A DNA stretch of 64,000 bases, taken from positions 1 to 64,000 of the forward strand of contig NZ_GL876934.1 in the NCBI RefSeq assembly GCF_000192575.1. The letters are read 5' to 3'. The notes under the pieces were generated by a model. That model did no database searches. It was not told the DNA's origin and worked only from the letters and a program-made list of their open reading frames with translations. The stretch comes from Novosphingobium nitrogenifigens DSM 19370. Its GTDB lineage: Bacteria > Pseudomonadota > Alphaproteobacteria > Sphingomonadales > Sphingomonadaceae. Positions 41,741-51,424 of this stretch are shown in pieces. Position 1 is the first letter of the stretch, and each line of letters starts with the position of its first letter. The translations under genes were made by a program, and so were the position numbers.

Positions 41741-42987
41741 AAATCGCGATTCTCGGCAGCGGCGTGATCGGCGTCACGTCGGCATGGTACCTTGCCCAAG
41801 CCGGACACGAAGTCGTGGTGATCGACCGCCAGCCCGGTCCCGCGCTGGAAACCAGCTTCGGCAATGCCGGTGAAATCTCGCCCGGCTATGCCTCTCCCTG
41901 GGCGGCTCCGGGCATCCCGATGAAGGCGCTGCGCTGGATGATGATGAAGCACGCGCCGCTGATCCTGCGCCCGCAGCCGGACATGGCCATGCTGCGCTGG
42001 CTGATCGCGATGCTCGGCAACTGCAACGAACACGCCTATGCCGTGAACAAGAGCCGCATGGTTCGCCTTGCCGAATACAGCCGCGATTGCCTGATGGCGC
42101 TGCGCCAGAAGACCGGCATCCAGTACGACCAGCGCATGCAGGGCACCTTGCAGCTGTTCCGCGAAGCCAAGCAGGTCGACGGCGTTGCCAAGGACATCGC
42201 CGTGCTTCAGGCCGACGGCGTTCCCTTCGAAGTGCTCGATGCGGCAGGCTGCATTGCCGCAGAACCCGGCCTTGCCGCGAGCAGCGTGCCGATCGCGGGC
42301 GGCCTGCGCCTGCCCAACGACGAAACCGGCGACTGCTTCAAGTTCACCAATGCCCTAGCTGAACTCGCCGCTGCGCAAGGTGTCGAATTCCGCAACGAAA
42401 CGGTCGTCACCCGCATTGCCGTCGATCGGGGCAGTATCGCCCACATCGAAACCAGCACGGGCCGCGTGACCGCCGACGCTTATATCGTCGCGATGGGCAG
42501 CTATTCGCCGCACCTCCTCGCCCCGCTCGGCATCGACCTGCCGATCTATCCGGTGAAGGGCTACTCGCTGACCGTTCCGATCGTGGATGAAAGCCGCGCA
42601 CCGGTTTCGACCTTGCTCGACGAAAGCTTCAAGGTCGCGATCACGCGTCTGGGCGACCGCATCCGTATCGGCGGCATGGCGGAAATCTCGGGCTTTTCGA
42701 AAGACCTGCCGCTCGCGCGGCGTGCCACGCTCGAACATTCGGCGGGATCGCTCTTCCCCGGTGCAGGCGATCTCGGTGCGGCGACGTTCTGGAGCGGATT
42801 GCGTCCGATGACACCCGACAGCACCCCGATCATCGGCCGGACCAAGCTGCCCAACCTGTTCCTCAACACTGGTCACGGCACGCTGGGCTGGACCATGGCC
42901 TGCGGTTCGGGACAGGTGATCGCCGACATCATCACCGGAAGAAAGCCGGAAATCGAGACTGGAGACCTTGCCGTAAGCCGCTATTGA
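41737..42987 (+). CDS. dadA: D-amino acid dehydrogenase
   Basis: A 416-residue FAD enzyme of the DadA family. The N-terminal dinucleotide fold is [51 protein letters not shown] follows (conserved in DadA), and the C-terminal [16 protein letters not shown] with [16 protein letters not shown] completes the family pattern. It oxidises D-alanine and other D-amino acids to 2-oxo acids, passing electrons to the membrane chain. It is co-translated with the racemase, and the RidA gene follows 53 bases later. Confidence 0.93.
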   Translation: MKIAILGSGVIGVTSAWYLAQAGHEVVVIDRQPGPALETSFGNAGEISPGYASPWAAPGIPMKALRWMMMKHAPLILRPQPDMAMLRWLIAMLGNCNEHAYAVNKSRMVRLAEYSRDCLMALRQKTGIQYDQRMQGTLQLFREAKQVDGVAKDIAVLQADGVPFEVLDAAGCIAAEPGLAASSVPIAGGLRLPNDETGDCFKFTNALAELAAAQGVEFRNETVVTRIAVDRGSIAHIETSTGRVTADAYIVAMGSYSPHLLAPLGIDLPIYPVKGYSLTVPIVDESRAPVSTLLDESFKVAITRLGDRIRIGGMAEISGFSKDLPLARRATLEHSAGSLFPGAGDLGAATFWSGLRPMTPDSTPIIGRTKLPNLFLNTGHGTLGWTMACGSGQVIADIITGRKPEIETGDLAVSRY

Positions 42988-43040
42988 ACGGCACGCCAAG
43001 TCAGCTCTTCACGAAAACCAGCAAAAGGGATCGACCTACA

Positions 43041-43391
43041 ATGACCATCACCCGCTTCGATCAGGGCCCCCGCATGAGCCAGGCCGTCGTCCACGGCGAC
43101 ACCGTCTATCTCGCCGGGCAAGTCGGCGCCCCCGGCGAAAGCGTCACCGAACAGACCAAGGCCGTTCTCGCCAGCGTCGAAGCGCTGCTCGAACGCACCG
43201 GCAGCAGCAAGAACCACATTCTGGCCGCGACCATCTGGCTGGCCGACATGGCCGACTTTGCTGAAATGAACGCGGTGTGGGACGCATGGATCGCCGGTTT
43301 CCCGGCCCCGGCACGCGCCACCGGCGAAGCCAAGCTCGCCACCCCCGACTACAAGGTCGAAGTGATCATCACCGCCGCCAAGGCGAACTGA
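43041..43391 (+). CDS. ridA: RidA family protein (enamine/imine deaminase)
   Basis: A 116-residue RidA/YjgF protein. The characteristic segments are MSQAVVHGDTVYLAGQVG, TKAVLASVEALLERTGSSKNHIL and GEAKLATPDYKVEVIITAAKAN. A RidA protein hydrolyses reactive 2-imino acids made by amino-acid oxidation, so its place after dadA is logical. ATG at 43041 is preferred; the upstream extension has no family match. A strong terminator follows seven bases after the stop. Confidence 0.88.
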   Translation: MTITRFDQGPRMSQAVVHGDTVYLAGQVGAPGESVTEQTKAVLASVEALLERTGSSKNHILAATIWLADMADFAEMNAVWDAWIAGFPAPARATGEAKLATPDYKVEVIITAAKAN

Positions 43392-43397
43392 TCCGCA

Positions 43398-43431
43398 ACG
43401 GCACCCGCTTCCCTCGCGAAGCGGGTGCCGT
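43398..43431. terminator. bidirectional terminator between ridA and the TonB receptor gene
   Basis: A perfect 14-base-pair stem, ACGGCACCCGCTTC / GAAGCGGGTGCCGT with a six-base loop, lies between the two convergent genes. Confidence 0.85.
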
Positions 43432-43468
43432 CGTTACCGGGACCGCAAACGCGGCCCCGGCCCTTCGA

Positions 43469-45868
43469 TCAGAAGCTGCGTCCGACGTGGATACCCACCT
43501 GCCGGGGCCGCGAGACATAGGCATAGGAACGACCACCGCACGTCGAAGGCGCACATTCGGCATAGCGGTAAAGGTCGGTCTGGTTGTCGGTCAGGTTCTT
43601 GACGAAAAGTTCCGCCGTCCACTTGGCCGACGCCACCCCGATTTCCAGATCGATCGTCGCAAAGCCGGGTCGCGAGCCCAAATAGGCATAGTCGACCGAG
43701 CGCAAGTCGTTGCGGCTGCTGCTCTGGTAACTGATGCTGGCCTGCATGTGGCCGGTCCAGTCATTGAGCGAGCCGGGCAGTTCCTTGTCATAGCGCACGA
43801 ACGTCGTGCCCTTGAACCGCGGCGTCGTCGGCAGCTGCGTCCCGGCGGGAGCCATGACATAGTTGCCGCTGCCCGAACAATCGGCCGTCCCCTTGATCTT
43901 GCAGTAATTGTCGTCGAGCCGCGCGTCGTTGAACGAACCCGCCGTCTTGAACGACAGCCCCTGCACCGGGGTTGCCTCGAGCGAGTACTCGATGCCCTTG
44001 ACCGTGGCGTTCCCGGCATTGTCAACGACGGTCATGACCACGCCGCCGACCGAGGTCAGGTAGGAGAACTGGATGTTCTTCCAGTTTTCCCAATAGAGCG
44101 CGCCGTTGAAGCGCAGGTGGTTGTCGAACCAGCTCGTCTTGAAGCCCAGTTCGAAATTGGTGAGGTAGTCGGGAGCATAGGGACCGGCGGCAGCCTGCCG
44201 GTTGATCCCGCCCGGACGATAGCCACGCGACCAGGTGAAATAGGCCATGCGGTTGTTGTCGAACTTGTATTCGAGATTGAGCTTGTGAAGGAACCCGGTG
44301 CCGGTCGCTTTGCGCGGACTGACCGAACCGTCGGCATTGACCACCCCGATCGTGGTACAGGGCGTGCCCGCCAGAACCGCGTCGCCGATGCAGCTCTTGG
44401 TTGAAACTCCGGCGAAACCGACCAGCGAGTTGTTGTAGTTATAAACGCGCCCGCCACCGGTGATGGTCAGCTTGGGCAGGATGTCATAGGAAATCTGCCC
44501 GAAGCCGGCATAGTCGCGGTCGACGCGCTTTTCGCGGGTCAGCCACCATGACCCTTGCGCCCCCGGCACGGATTCCGACGCCGCCAAACCGTTGACGTTG
44601 TAATAGAGCGAGATCTGGTGTTCCTGCCGCTCCATGAACAGACCGGCCTGGAACCGCAGGGGCTTGGTCTGGTCCGAGGCCAAGCGCAGTTCGTGGCTCA
44701 TCAGGTAAAAGCGTTCGCCCTTCGCCTGAATATACTGCGACGGGTCGATGACCTGCCCGGCGTCGTTGTGGTTCACCTGCCCATAATAGACGTCGTAGAA
44801 ATAGCTGTAGTCGGAATAGTCCGACACGCCGTCATCGTGCCGCTGCAGATAGCTGCCCGCATAGGTCAGGTCGAGCGAGCCAATCTTGCCCTGAACGACA
44901 AGGCCGGTCTGGATCCAGCTGTCATCGTGATAGGGCGTGAATTTCAGCGCGGTTTCGAGCATCCCCACCGACTTGTCATAGGCAAAGCTGCCGTGGGAAA
45001 GCTGCTTTTGCCCCTGAATCGAGGGCTGGATCGTCCAGTCGTCGCCCAGTTCGACTTTCAGCGCAGCGCGGCCGCCCCAGGTTTCGACATCGTTGAAATT
45101 CTTCTTCACCGATTCGGCGTTGTTGACCGAAATCTGCGCCGTCGGGAAATAGGTCGTGCGTTCGACGTTATCGATGTAGCCGCCCGCGCGGTCGTACCAG
45201 CCGACGATGCGCAACGCCGCATGCTGACCGATCGGCAGGTTGATCATCCCTTCGACCGTTCCGCTCGGATCGCCGTGCGAGGTCGTGCTGCCGGTCAGGT
45301 CGACACGCGCTTCCAGCTTGCCGATCTGCGGCTGGTTGGTGATGATGCGCACGGTCCCGGCTTCGGAACTGCTGCCGTAAAGCGTGCCCTGCGGCCCGGC
45401 GAGTGCCTCGACCCGGGCGATGTCATACATGTGCAGGTCGAGTTCGCCGGTGATCGTCGTGATCGGCTGTTCGTCGAGATAGACGCCCACGGTCGGCTGC
45501 GATGCGGAGTGGTTGAAATTCTCGCCGCTGGCGATGCCGCGGAAAAAGAGGTGGGTATTGCCCGGCCCCGCCGAAGTGAAAGCCACCGAAGGCAGGAACT
45601 TGATGACGTCTTCGGTATTCTGGACTTTCAGGTGCTGAAGCGTTTCGGACGAAAGCGCCGTGATGCTCATCGGGACTTTCTGAAGGTTCTCCTTGCGCTT
45701 TTGCGCAGTGACGAGGATTTCGCCGACCGTTCCTGCCGCGTCACCGGTCGCCGCCGGCTCTGCTGCGGGAGCAGCCTCGGCATGAGCGGCAAGCGGCGCC
45801 AGCATGGTGGTCATCATCAGCAATGTCCGCGCAGATCCGCGCGCGACCTCAAGCCGTCTTGCCCACAT
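43469..45868 (-). CDS. TonB-dependent outer-membrane receptor
   Basis: A 799-residue TonB receptor. A signal peptide (TLLMMTTMLAPLAAHAEA) and a Pro/Ala linker precede the plug domain with GEILVTAQKRKENLQKVPMSITALS and FLPSVAFTS. The 22-strand barrel ends in the terminal aromatic signature GIHVGRSF. The ligand is not readable from sequence. The next upstream gene on the same strand encodes a TPR-sulfotransferase, a pairing frequent in sphingomonads. An operator-like site at 47813-47830 precedes the two-gene unit. Confidence 0.92.
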   Translation of the reverse strand: MWARRLEVARGSARTLLMMTTMLAPLAAHAEAAPAAEPAATGDAAGTVGEILVTAQKRKENLQKVPMSITALSSETLQHLKVQNTEDVIKFLPSVAFTSAGPGNTHLFFRGIASGENFNHSASQPTVGVYLDEQPITTITGELDLHMYDIARVEALAGPQGTLYGSSSEAGTVRIITNQPQIGKLEARVDLTGSTTSHGDPSGTVEGMINLPIGQHAALRIVGWYDRAGGYIDNVERTTYFPTAQISVNNAESVKKNFNDVETWGGRAALKVELGDDWTIQPSIQGQKQLSHGSFAYDKSVGMLETALKFTPYHDDSWIQTGLVVQGKIGSLDLTYAGSYLQRHDDGVSDYSDYSYFYDVYYGQVNHNDAGQVIDPSQYIQAKGERFYLMSHELRLASDQTKPLRFQAGLFMERQEHQISLYYNVNGLAASESVPGAQGSWWLTREKRVDRDYAGFGQISYDILPKLTITGGGRVYNYNNSLVGFAGVSTKSCIGDAVLAGTPCTTIGVVNADGSVSPRKATGTGFLHKLNLEYKFDNNRMAYFTWSRGYRPGGINRQAAAGPYAPDYLTNFELGFKTSWFDNHLRFNGALYWENWKNIQFSYLTSVGGVVMTVVDNAGNATVKGIEYSLEATPVQGLSFKTAGSFNDARLDDNYCKIKGTADCSGSGNYVMAPAGTQLPTTPRFKGTTFVRYDKELPGSLNDWTGHMQASISYQSSSRNDLRSVDYAYLGSRPGFATIDLEIGVASAKWTAELFVKNLTDNQTDLYRYAECAPSTCGGRSYAYVSRPRQVGIHVGRSF

Positions 45869-45947
45869 CGTTCAAAAAACTCCCCTTTTTTGTCGATTGT
45901 CGAATGGCGCATCACCTTGATGCGCCGGGTTTCTCCGGCGGTCGGGC

Positions 45948-47705
45948 TCAAGCCTCGCCGCAATCTCCCAAGGCTTCGCGCAAAGGCCCCAGCCAGCGTT
46001 CGAAACGCCGCCACTGATCGAGCCCGCTGGTGAAGATCGGCTGGCGCACCTGTTCGGAACTCGCGGTGCGCACCGCCCGCTCGGTCTCCCAGAAACGCAG
46101 GCAACGCGGATCGAACGGCAGCCCGAGTCGGTCGAGCAGACGGGCGATTCTCCCTTCGGGATCGGCGACCAGATCCTCGTGCTGCACCCGCACGACCGCG
46201 CCAGGCTCGACCGCGTCAAGCGCGGCCATCATGCGGACATAGTCGCGGTAATAGTGGCCGAGATCGCCCAGATCATAGGCGAACCCCTGCCCCCGGGCGA
46301 AATGCTGGCGATACATCGACCAGCAGCAGGCCATGGGATCGCGCCGCGCATCGATGATCCGCGCCTGAGGCAGGATCGCGCGAATGAACGGCACATAGAG
46401 CCAATTGTTCGGCATCTTGTCGATGAAGAACGGCCGATCGCTCTGCCGCTGTGCCTGTGTGCGGGCGAGGTATTCCTCTCCCAGCGCGCGTCGCTCGTCC
46501 GGCCCCAGTGCAATCAGGATGTCGGCCAGCGACCGCCCGTCCTGCCCGGCTTTCAGACGACGGACCATCGCGGGAATGTCGGGCAGCTCCATCGTCCCTT
46601 CGACAAGGGGATGGCTCGAGAGGATCTGCTCGATCAGTGTCGAACCCGCGCGCGGCATGCCCAGCACGAAAATCGGGTCCGGCGCGAAACATCCGCCTGC
46701 CTCGGGGCCGATCGGCAGGATCCGCCGCGCCGCCTCGATCGTCGCATCGACTTCCGCAGCGGTGCGTTCGCGCGCATAGGCAAGCTGGGCTCGGCGTGCA
46801 GCATTGGCCGCAGCATAGTGGGCAAAGGCAGCCTCATCCTCGCCCGCATCCTCGCACGCCTTGGCCATCGCGAAGTCGAGATGGAGCCGGTCGGTCGCGG
46901 AAATGTCCCGACGCGCCAGAGCCTCGCGCATGGCCGCGCGATCTTCCTCGTCGAAGCGGACGGTCTTGAGATTGGCAAGGCTCCACCAAGCTTCGCCCAG
47001 CGCCGGACGCTGCGCGATAGCCTTTCGATAGGCGGCCACGGCATCGGCCTGCCGCCCGACGGTCTTGAGCGTGTGGCCATAGCTGAGCCAGGCCAGCGGC
47101 GCCTGCCCCAGAGCGGCAAGCAGGTTTTCGTAAATCGCGATGGCTTCCTCGTTACGCCCCAGCCGGGCAAAAGCCGCCGCGCGCAAGAGGCGCCAGCCCG
47201 GATCGCTCGGCTCGGCCGCGATCAATTGCCCCGACAGGTCCAGCGCGCGTTCGGCCTGCCCCTGCCGCAACAGAACCTGCGCCAGATTGCCGCGCGCCGC
47301 GTGGAACCCCGGGAACAGGGTGATGCAGCTTTCAAGCAGGCGTACCGCATCGTCATAGCGCCCGAGACGCGCGCCCAGTTCCGCCATCATCCGCCGCGCC
47401 GCGACATCGCCCGGAAGCCGCGCGAGCCTGCGGCGCAGGATCGCTTCGACTTCGTCCAGCCGTTCGTGGGTCAGGGCGATAGCAGCGGCAGCCAGTTCGC
47501 GATCGCGCCCGCCACAGGCCAGCGCCCGGGTATAGGCAAGCCCTGCCTCGCGTTGTTGCCCCGCCTCGACATGGTGGGTTGCAAGCAAAGTCCAGGCGAC
47601 GGCGTCATCCGGCCGTTCCTGCACTGCCCGCAACAAGGCGTTGGGCACATCCCCCCCGCCTCCATGAGCTCGCCCGTCTTTGCGCAATGTCTGCATAGGC
47701 GCCAC
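45948..47705 (-). CDS. TPR-repeat sulfotransferase family protein
   Basis: A 585-residue protein. Residues 1-290 contain TPR-type helical repeats (AWTLLATHHVEAGQQREAGLAYTRAL, AWLSYGHTLKTVGRQADAVAAYRKAI). Residues about 320-585 are a sulfotransferase domain with the PAPS-binding loop FVLGMPRAGSTLIEQILSSHP and a 3' motif DARRDPMACCWSMYRQ. It may sulfate proteins, peptides or sugars linked with the receptor, but function is unproven in bacteria. It is 79 bases upstream of the TonB receptor gene and transcribed with it. Confidence 0.88.
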   Translation of the reverse strand: MAPMQTLRKDGRAHGGGGDVPNALLRAVQERPDDAVAWTLLATHHVEAGQQREAGLAYTRALACGGRDRELAAAAIALTHERLDEVEAILRRRLARLPGDVAARRMMAELGARLGRYDDAVRLLESCITLFPGFHAARGNLAQVLLRQGQAERALDLSGQLIAAEPSDPGWRLLRAAAFARLGRNEEAIAIYENLLAALGQAPLAWLSYGHTLKTVGRQADAVAAYRKAIAQRPALGEAWWSLANLKTVRFDEEDRAAMREALARRDISATDRLHLDFAMAKACEDAGEDEAAFAHYAAANAARRAQLAYARERTAAEVDATIEAARRILPIGPEAGGCFAPDPIFVLGMPRAGSTLIEQILSSHPLVEGTMELPDIPAMVRRLKAGQDGRSLADILIALGPDERRALGEEYLARTQAQRQSDRPFFIDKMPNNWLYVPFIRAILPQARIIDARRDPMACCWSMYRQHFARGQGFAYDLGDLGHYYRDYVRMMAALDAVEPGAVVRVQHEDLVADPEGRIARLLDRLGLPFDPRCLRFWETERAVRTASSEQVRQPIFTSGLDQWRRFERWLGPLREALGDCGEA

Positions 47706-48092
47706 ACGCTCCCCTCAAACGGGTCTCGAAATCCGCGCAGCGGGACGGGCCCTCGACGCCGCGGCGAGACCTATCGTTGCCGCTCACCCGCAAAACTTTG
47801 CACAGATCCGGCTTTTGTCTAGACATTATTTAAAAAGGGTGGCGGCGACCGTTCCGCCTGCCGGATGTGTGCGTCGCGAATGAAGATGGAATGGCCCGCC
47901 CCCTGCCATGCCGATAACGGCGCGATCGCTTCAGCCCTTTGTTTTCACGACAAAAGGACGGCACCTGCGCAAGCCCGAGCCGCGATCGGACCTAAATCCG
48001 ATTTTAGAAAAACTGACTATTCGGACGACGCGTCTCACCGATAGGCTACATCACCACGACCTTACAGAACCCCCAATCATGGAGGGCCGAAC
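47706..48092. other. divergent intergenic region between sulfotransferase and oxygenase genes
   Basis: There is no gene in these 387 bases. It contains the GntR-type operator at 47813-47830 and an AT-rich stretch just after it (ATTATTTAAAA), likely promoters in both directions. The part from 47890 to 48070 shows no clear further structure. Confidence 0.5.
47813..47830 (-). promoter_or_regulatory. candidate HutC/GntR operator, site 1
   Basis: On the minus strand the sequence AATAATGTCTAGACAAAA has the palindrome TGTCTAGACA at its centre. The GT-N-TA-N-AC core is the published HutC-subfamily consensus. It matches a second site at 55183-55200 in 17 of 18 bases. It lies about 108 bases before the sulfotransferase-TonB receptor operon and could also serve the divergent oxygenase gene. 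Confidence 0.65.
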
Positions 48093-49091
48093 ATGGAAAC
48101 AGCCGACGCTATGGCCGAAGAGACTTTCCTCCCCATTCTCGACCTCAGCCTGGTAGATGGCGGGGCAAGCGGCGGCGGCGACGCAAAGGCCTTTGCCGCT
48201 GCCCTCCACGATGCCTTCGTCCATTCCGGGTTCTGCTACATCACCAATCACGGTGTGCCCGATGCGGTGATCGAGGCAACGCGCGCCAAGGCGCTCGAAT
48301 TCTTTCGCCTGCCGATTGAAGAAAAACTGAAAGTCAGCCCCAAGGAAGCGGTGCGCGGCTTCAACGCCATCGGGCGGACCAAGATGCAATATGCCGAGGC
48401 CCCCGATTACAAGGAATTCTACCAGATCGGCCTCGAACTACCCGCCGACGACCCCGCCGTATTGGCAGGTGAAGCGATGCGAGGTCCCAACCAGTGGCCC
48501 GATCTGCCCGGATTTCGCGAAGCCTTCGAAGCCTATTACCGGGAAATCGGCCGGTGCGGGCAACGCCTGCTGCGCGGAGTCGCCTTGGCCCTCGGCGTCG
48601 CCGACGACTTCTTCGTCGGGAAATATGCAAAGCCGCTGCAACGAACGCAGGCCGTCTATTACCCCCCGCATCCCGAGGATCACGAAGGCGAACTGTTCGG
48701 CGTCGCGCCGCACACCGACTATGGCTGCATCACCCTGTTGTGGCAGGACGATGTCGGCGGTCTCGAAGTGCTCGACCGGCAGGGGCGCTGGATCGACGCG
48801 CCACCCATTCCCGGAACGCTCGTCATCAACATCGGCGACCTGCTGCAACGCTGGTCGAACAACCGCTATTTCTCGAACCAGCATCGCGTGACCAACCGGT
48901 CGGGACGCGAACGGCTGTCGATCGCGACGTTCTATGATCCCGACTACAGCGCGATGGTCGATCCCCGCGATCTCAATCTCGCGCCCGGCGAAGACGCACT
49001 GCATGCGCCGATTTCGGCGGGGGATTACATCATGGGCCGGATCAACCGGTCGCAAAAGCACAATGCCCAAGCCGAGGCCTTCAACTCATAA
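48093..49091 (+). CDS. 2-oxoglutarate/Fe(II)-dependent oxygenase (isopenicillin N synthase-like)
   Basis: A 332-residue oxygenase with the DIOX_N region (FVHSGFCYITNHGVPDAVI) and catalytic barrel. Iron ligands are His and Asp in VAPHTDYGCITLL and His in NQHRVTNRSGRERLSIATFY, where the Arg-x-Ser motif would bind the 2-oxo acid. GGAGGG precedes the start by seven bases. The FAD dehydrogenase gene follows 65 bases later on the same strand. The substrate is unknown; the setting suggests an amino-acid or N-heterocycle compound. Confidence 0.88.
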   Translation: METADAMAEETFLPILDLSLVDGGASGGGDAKAFAAALHDAFVHSGFCYITNHGVPDAVIEATRAKALEFFRLPIEEKLKVSPKEAVRGFNAIGRTKMQYAEAPDYKEFYQIGLELPADDPAVLAGEAMRGPNQWPDLPGFREAFEAYYREIGRCGQRLLRGVALALGVADDFFVGKYAKPLQRTQAVYYPPHPEDHEGELFGVAPHTDYGCITLLWQDDVGGLEVLDRQGRWIDAPPIPGTLVINIGDLLQRWSNNRYFSNQHRVTNRSGRERLSIATFYDPDYSAMVDPRDLNLAPGEDALHAPISAGDYIMGRINRSQKHNAQAEAFNS

Positions 49092-49156
49092 ATTGCTCTC
49101 CGCCACATTTTGAATCAGAACCAGACTCACCGACCCAAGCACCACAGGATCCCACC

Positions 49157-50554
49157 ATGGCCGCCCCCACGCCCACTCTGGCCCGCCCCGGCCTTTCCCC
49201 GACGATCGAGGCCGCCTTGCGCGCGGTGCTGGGCGACCGCTTGCAACTGGGCGAAGCGATCCGCATCCAGCATGGCACCAGCGAGGCTCATTTCGCGGTC
49301 ATGCCACCCGATGCGGTCGCCTATCCGGAAAACACCGGGGAAGTCGTCGCGCTGGTCAGGATCTGCCGCGACCACGACCTCGCGGTCATTCCCTATGGCG
49401 CGGGGACATCCCTCGAAGGCCAGCTCGCTGCGGTAAAAGGCGGACTTTGCCTCGATTTTTCGCGGATGAACGCCATCCTTGCCGTTCATCCCGAAGATCT
49501 CGACTGCACCGTGCAACCGGGCGTGACGCGCGAACAGCTCAATGCCTGGCTGCGCGATCACGGCCTGTTCTTTCCTATCGATCCGGGCGCCAATGCGACG
49601 ATCGGGGGCATGGCATCGACCCGCGCCTCGGGCACCAACGCGGTCCGCTATGGCACCATGCGCGAGGCCGTGCTGTCACTGCGCGTGGTCCTTGCCGACG
49701 GACGCGTAATCGACACCGCGCAACGGGCGCGCAAGTCGGCCGCCGGATACGACCTTACCCGCCTGTTCGTCGGGTCGGAAGGAACGCTCGGCATCATCAC
49801 CGAAATCACGCTGCGCCTCCATGGCCTGCCCCAGGCAATTTCAGCGGCGGTCTGTCCGTTCGAAACGCTCGAAGGCGCGGTCAACACCACCATCATGGCA
49901 ATCCAGATGGGCATTCCACTTGCCCGCATCGAACTGCTCGACGAAGTGCAGATCAATGCGGTCAATCGCTATTCCAAGCTCGATCTTGCCGAACAACCGA
50001 CACTGATGCTGGAATTCCACGGCACCGAGGCGGGCGTTGCCGAACAGGTCGAAATGGTCCGAGAGATCACCACCATGAACGGGGGCGGCGATTTCGTCTG
50101 GTCGAACTTGCCCGAGGAACGCACCCGGCTGTGGAAGGCCCGGCACAATGCCTATCGCGCGGGGGTCGCCCTGCGCCCGGGTGCGACGGGCTGGTCCACC
50201 GACGTCTGCGTTCCGATCAGCCGCCTTGCCGAATGCATCCTGGAAACCAAGGCCGACCTTGCCGGAAGCAGCTTTCCCGCGCCGATCGTCGGTCACGTCG
50301 GTGACGGCAATTTCCACGTCCTGTTCGTGCTCGATCCGGACAATCCTGCCGAGGAAGCCGAAGCCGACGCGCTTAACGAACGGATCGTCCGCCGTGCGCT
50401 GGCCCTTGGCGGCACCTGCACCGGCGAACACGGCATCGGCCTTGGCAAGAAACGCTGGCTGCGCGAGGAACTGGGCGACGCGGTCGATGTCATGCAGACG
50501 ATCAAGCAGACGCTCGACCCGCAAGGCCTGTTCAATCCCGGCAAGATATTCTGA
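49157..50554 (+). CDS. FAD-linked D-2-hydroxyacid dehydrogenase (GlcD/D-lactate dehydrogenase type)
   Basis: A 465-residue VAO-family flavoprotein. The FAD-binding part has VIPYGAGTSLEGQLAAVKGG, DPGANATIGGMASTRASGTNAVRYGTM and LFVGSEGTLGIITE. The C-terminal cap has IVGHVGDGNFHVLFVLD and GGTCTGEHGIGLGKKRWL, with His ligands typical of D-lactate and D-2-hydroxyglutarate dehydrogenases. It oxidises a D-2-hydroxy acid to the 2-oxo acid. It lies next to the oxygenase and the divergent HutC-like gene. An FMN-type enzyme for the opposite enantiomer is encoded at 56366. Confidence 0.9.
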   Translation: MAAPTPTLARPGLSPTIEAALRAVLGDRLQLGEAIRIQHGTSEAHFAVMPPDAVAYPENTGEVVALVRICRDHDLAVIPYGAGTSLEGQLAAVKGGLCLDFSRMNAILAVHPEDLDCTVQPGVTREQLNAWLRDHGLFFPIDPGANATIGGMASTRASGTNAVRYGTMREAVLSLRVVLADGRVIDTAQRARKSAAGYDLTRLFVGSEGTLGIITEITLRLHGLPQAISAAVCPFETLEGAVNTTIMAIQMGIPLARIELLDEVQINAVNRYSKLDLAEQPTLMLEFHGTEAGVAEQVEMVREITTMNGGGDFVWSNLPEERTRLWKARHNAYRAGVALRPGATGWSTDVCVPISRLAECILETKADLAGSSFPAPIVGHVGDGNFHVLFVLDPDNPAEEAEADALNERIVRRALALGGTCTGEHGIGLGKKRWLREELGDAVDVMQTIKQTLDPQGLFNPGKIF

Positions 50555-50560
50555 AATTTC

Positions 50561-51268
50561 CTAGCTCTGGCTGCCGAAGCGGGCGATCAGTTCATAATGT
50601 CCGGCAAGGAACAGTTGCCGGACCAGCGTGATCCCCTCGTCCCCCCGCCATGTGCGACGCGTCAGCAGGAGACAGGCCTCGCCCGGCTCGACGCCGAGCA
50701 GACCGGCCGCATCACCCGGCGCCTTGATCGCGCCGATGCGGTTTTCCCCTTCGGTCCAGGGAATGTGGTGCAAGAGCCAACTTCCCGGCGGATCGATCGT
50801 GAAATCGATGTCGGCGATTTCGGGAACCGCGCTCAGGCTGACGAGGCGCTCTTCCCAGGCAAAGGGGACGCCGTCGGCAAAGTGCAGCCCGCAGATTTCG
50901 AGCAATTGCCCTTCGGCCCCCAATTGCGCAGCGCGGGTATCGGTGGCGGCGTCGAGCACCCGGCGGCTTTCCATCCGCCAGCCATAGACCTGTCCGCGCG
51001 CCGCGATTTCCTCGCGCAAGTCGGGGATCGCCAGTTCCATCGATTGCGCGCGCGGACGCGCCACGAACGATCCGGCCCGCTTGCGCCGTTCCAGCAATCC
51101 CGCCGTGGCGAGCGCCGACAAGGCCTTGTTCACCGTCATCCGCGCACAGCCGTATTCGGTCATGAGCACTTGTTCGGATGGTATTCGCTCGCCCGGGGCA
51201 AGGGCCCCCGACAGGATCGCGGTCTCGATTTCGGCACGGATACGTTCGTGCAGGGCGGCGGGTTTCAT
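50561..51268 (-). CDS. GntR-family regulator, HutC-like with UTRA domain
   Basis: A 235-residue regulator. The winged helix-turn-helix is at residues 5-70 (LHERIRAEIETAILSGALAPGERIPSEQVLMTEYGCARMTVNKALSALATAGLLER). The UTRA effector domain follows. Its end (GAIKAPGDAAGLLGVEPGEACLLLTRRTW) closely resembles histidine-utilisation repressors, which sense urocanate. No hutU, hutH or hutI gene is in the window, so the effector may be another imidazole or amino-acid compound. Two matching operators occur at 47813 and 55183. Confidence 0.88.
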   Translation of the reverse strand: MKPAALHERIRAEIETAILSGALAPGERIPSEQVLMTEYGCARMTVNKALSALATAGLLERRKRAGSFVARPRAQSMELAIPDLREEIAARGQVYGWRMESRRVLDAATDTRAAQLGAEGQLLEICGLHFADGVPFAWEERLVSLSAVPEIADIDFTIDPPGSWLLHHIPWTEGENRIGAIKAPGDAAGLLGVEPGEACLLLTRRTWRGDEGITLVRQLFLAGHYELIARFGSQS

Positions 51269-51424
51269 TTCGAATGTCCGGCTCGGGTTTCACCTTTTCG
51301 CATTGCAGTCCCCCATGCGATCGGGCCCCCATGCGATCGGGTATTGTTCGTCCGTTACCATGTCCTGCTTCGCACGCCAGACGTAATCGGTCACAGGCAA
51401 GTCGCGAAAAAGGGCCTCGACCGG

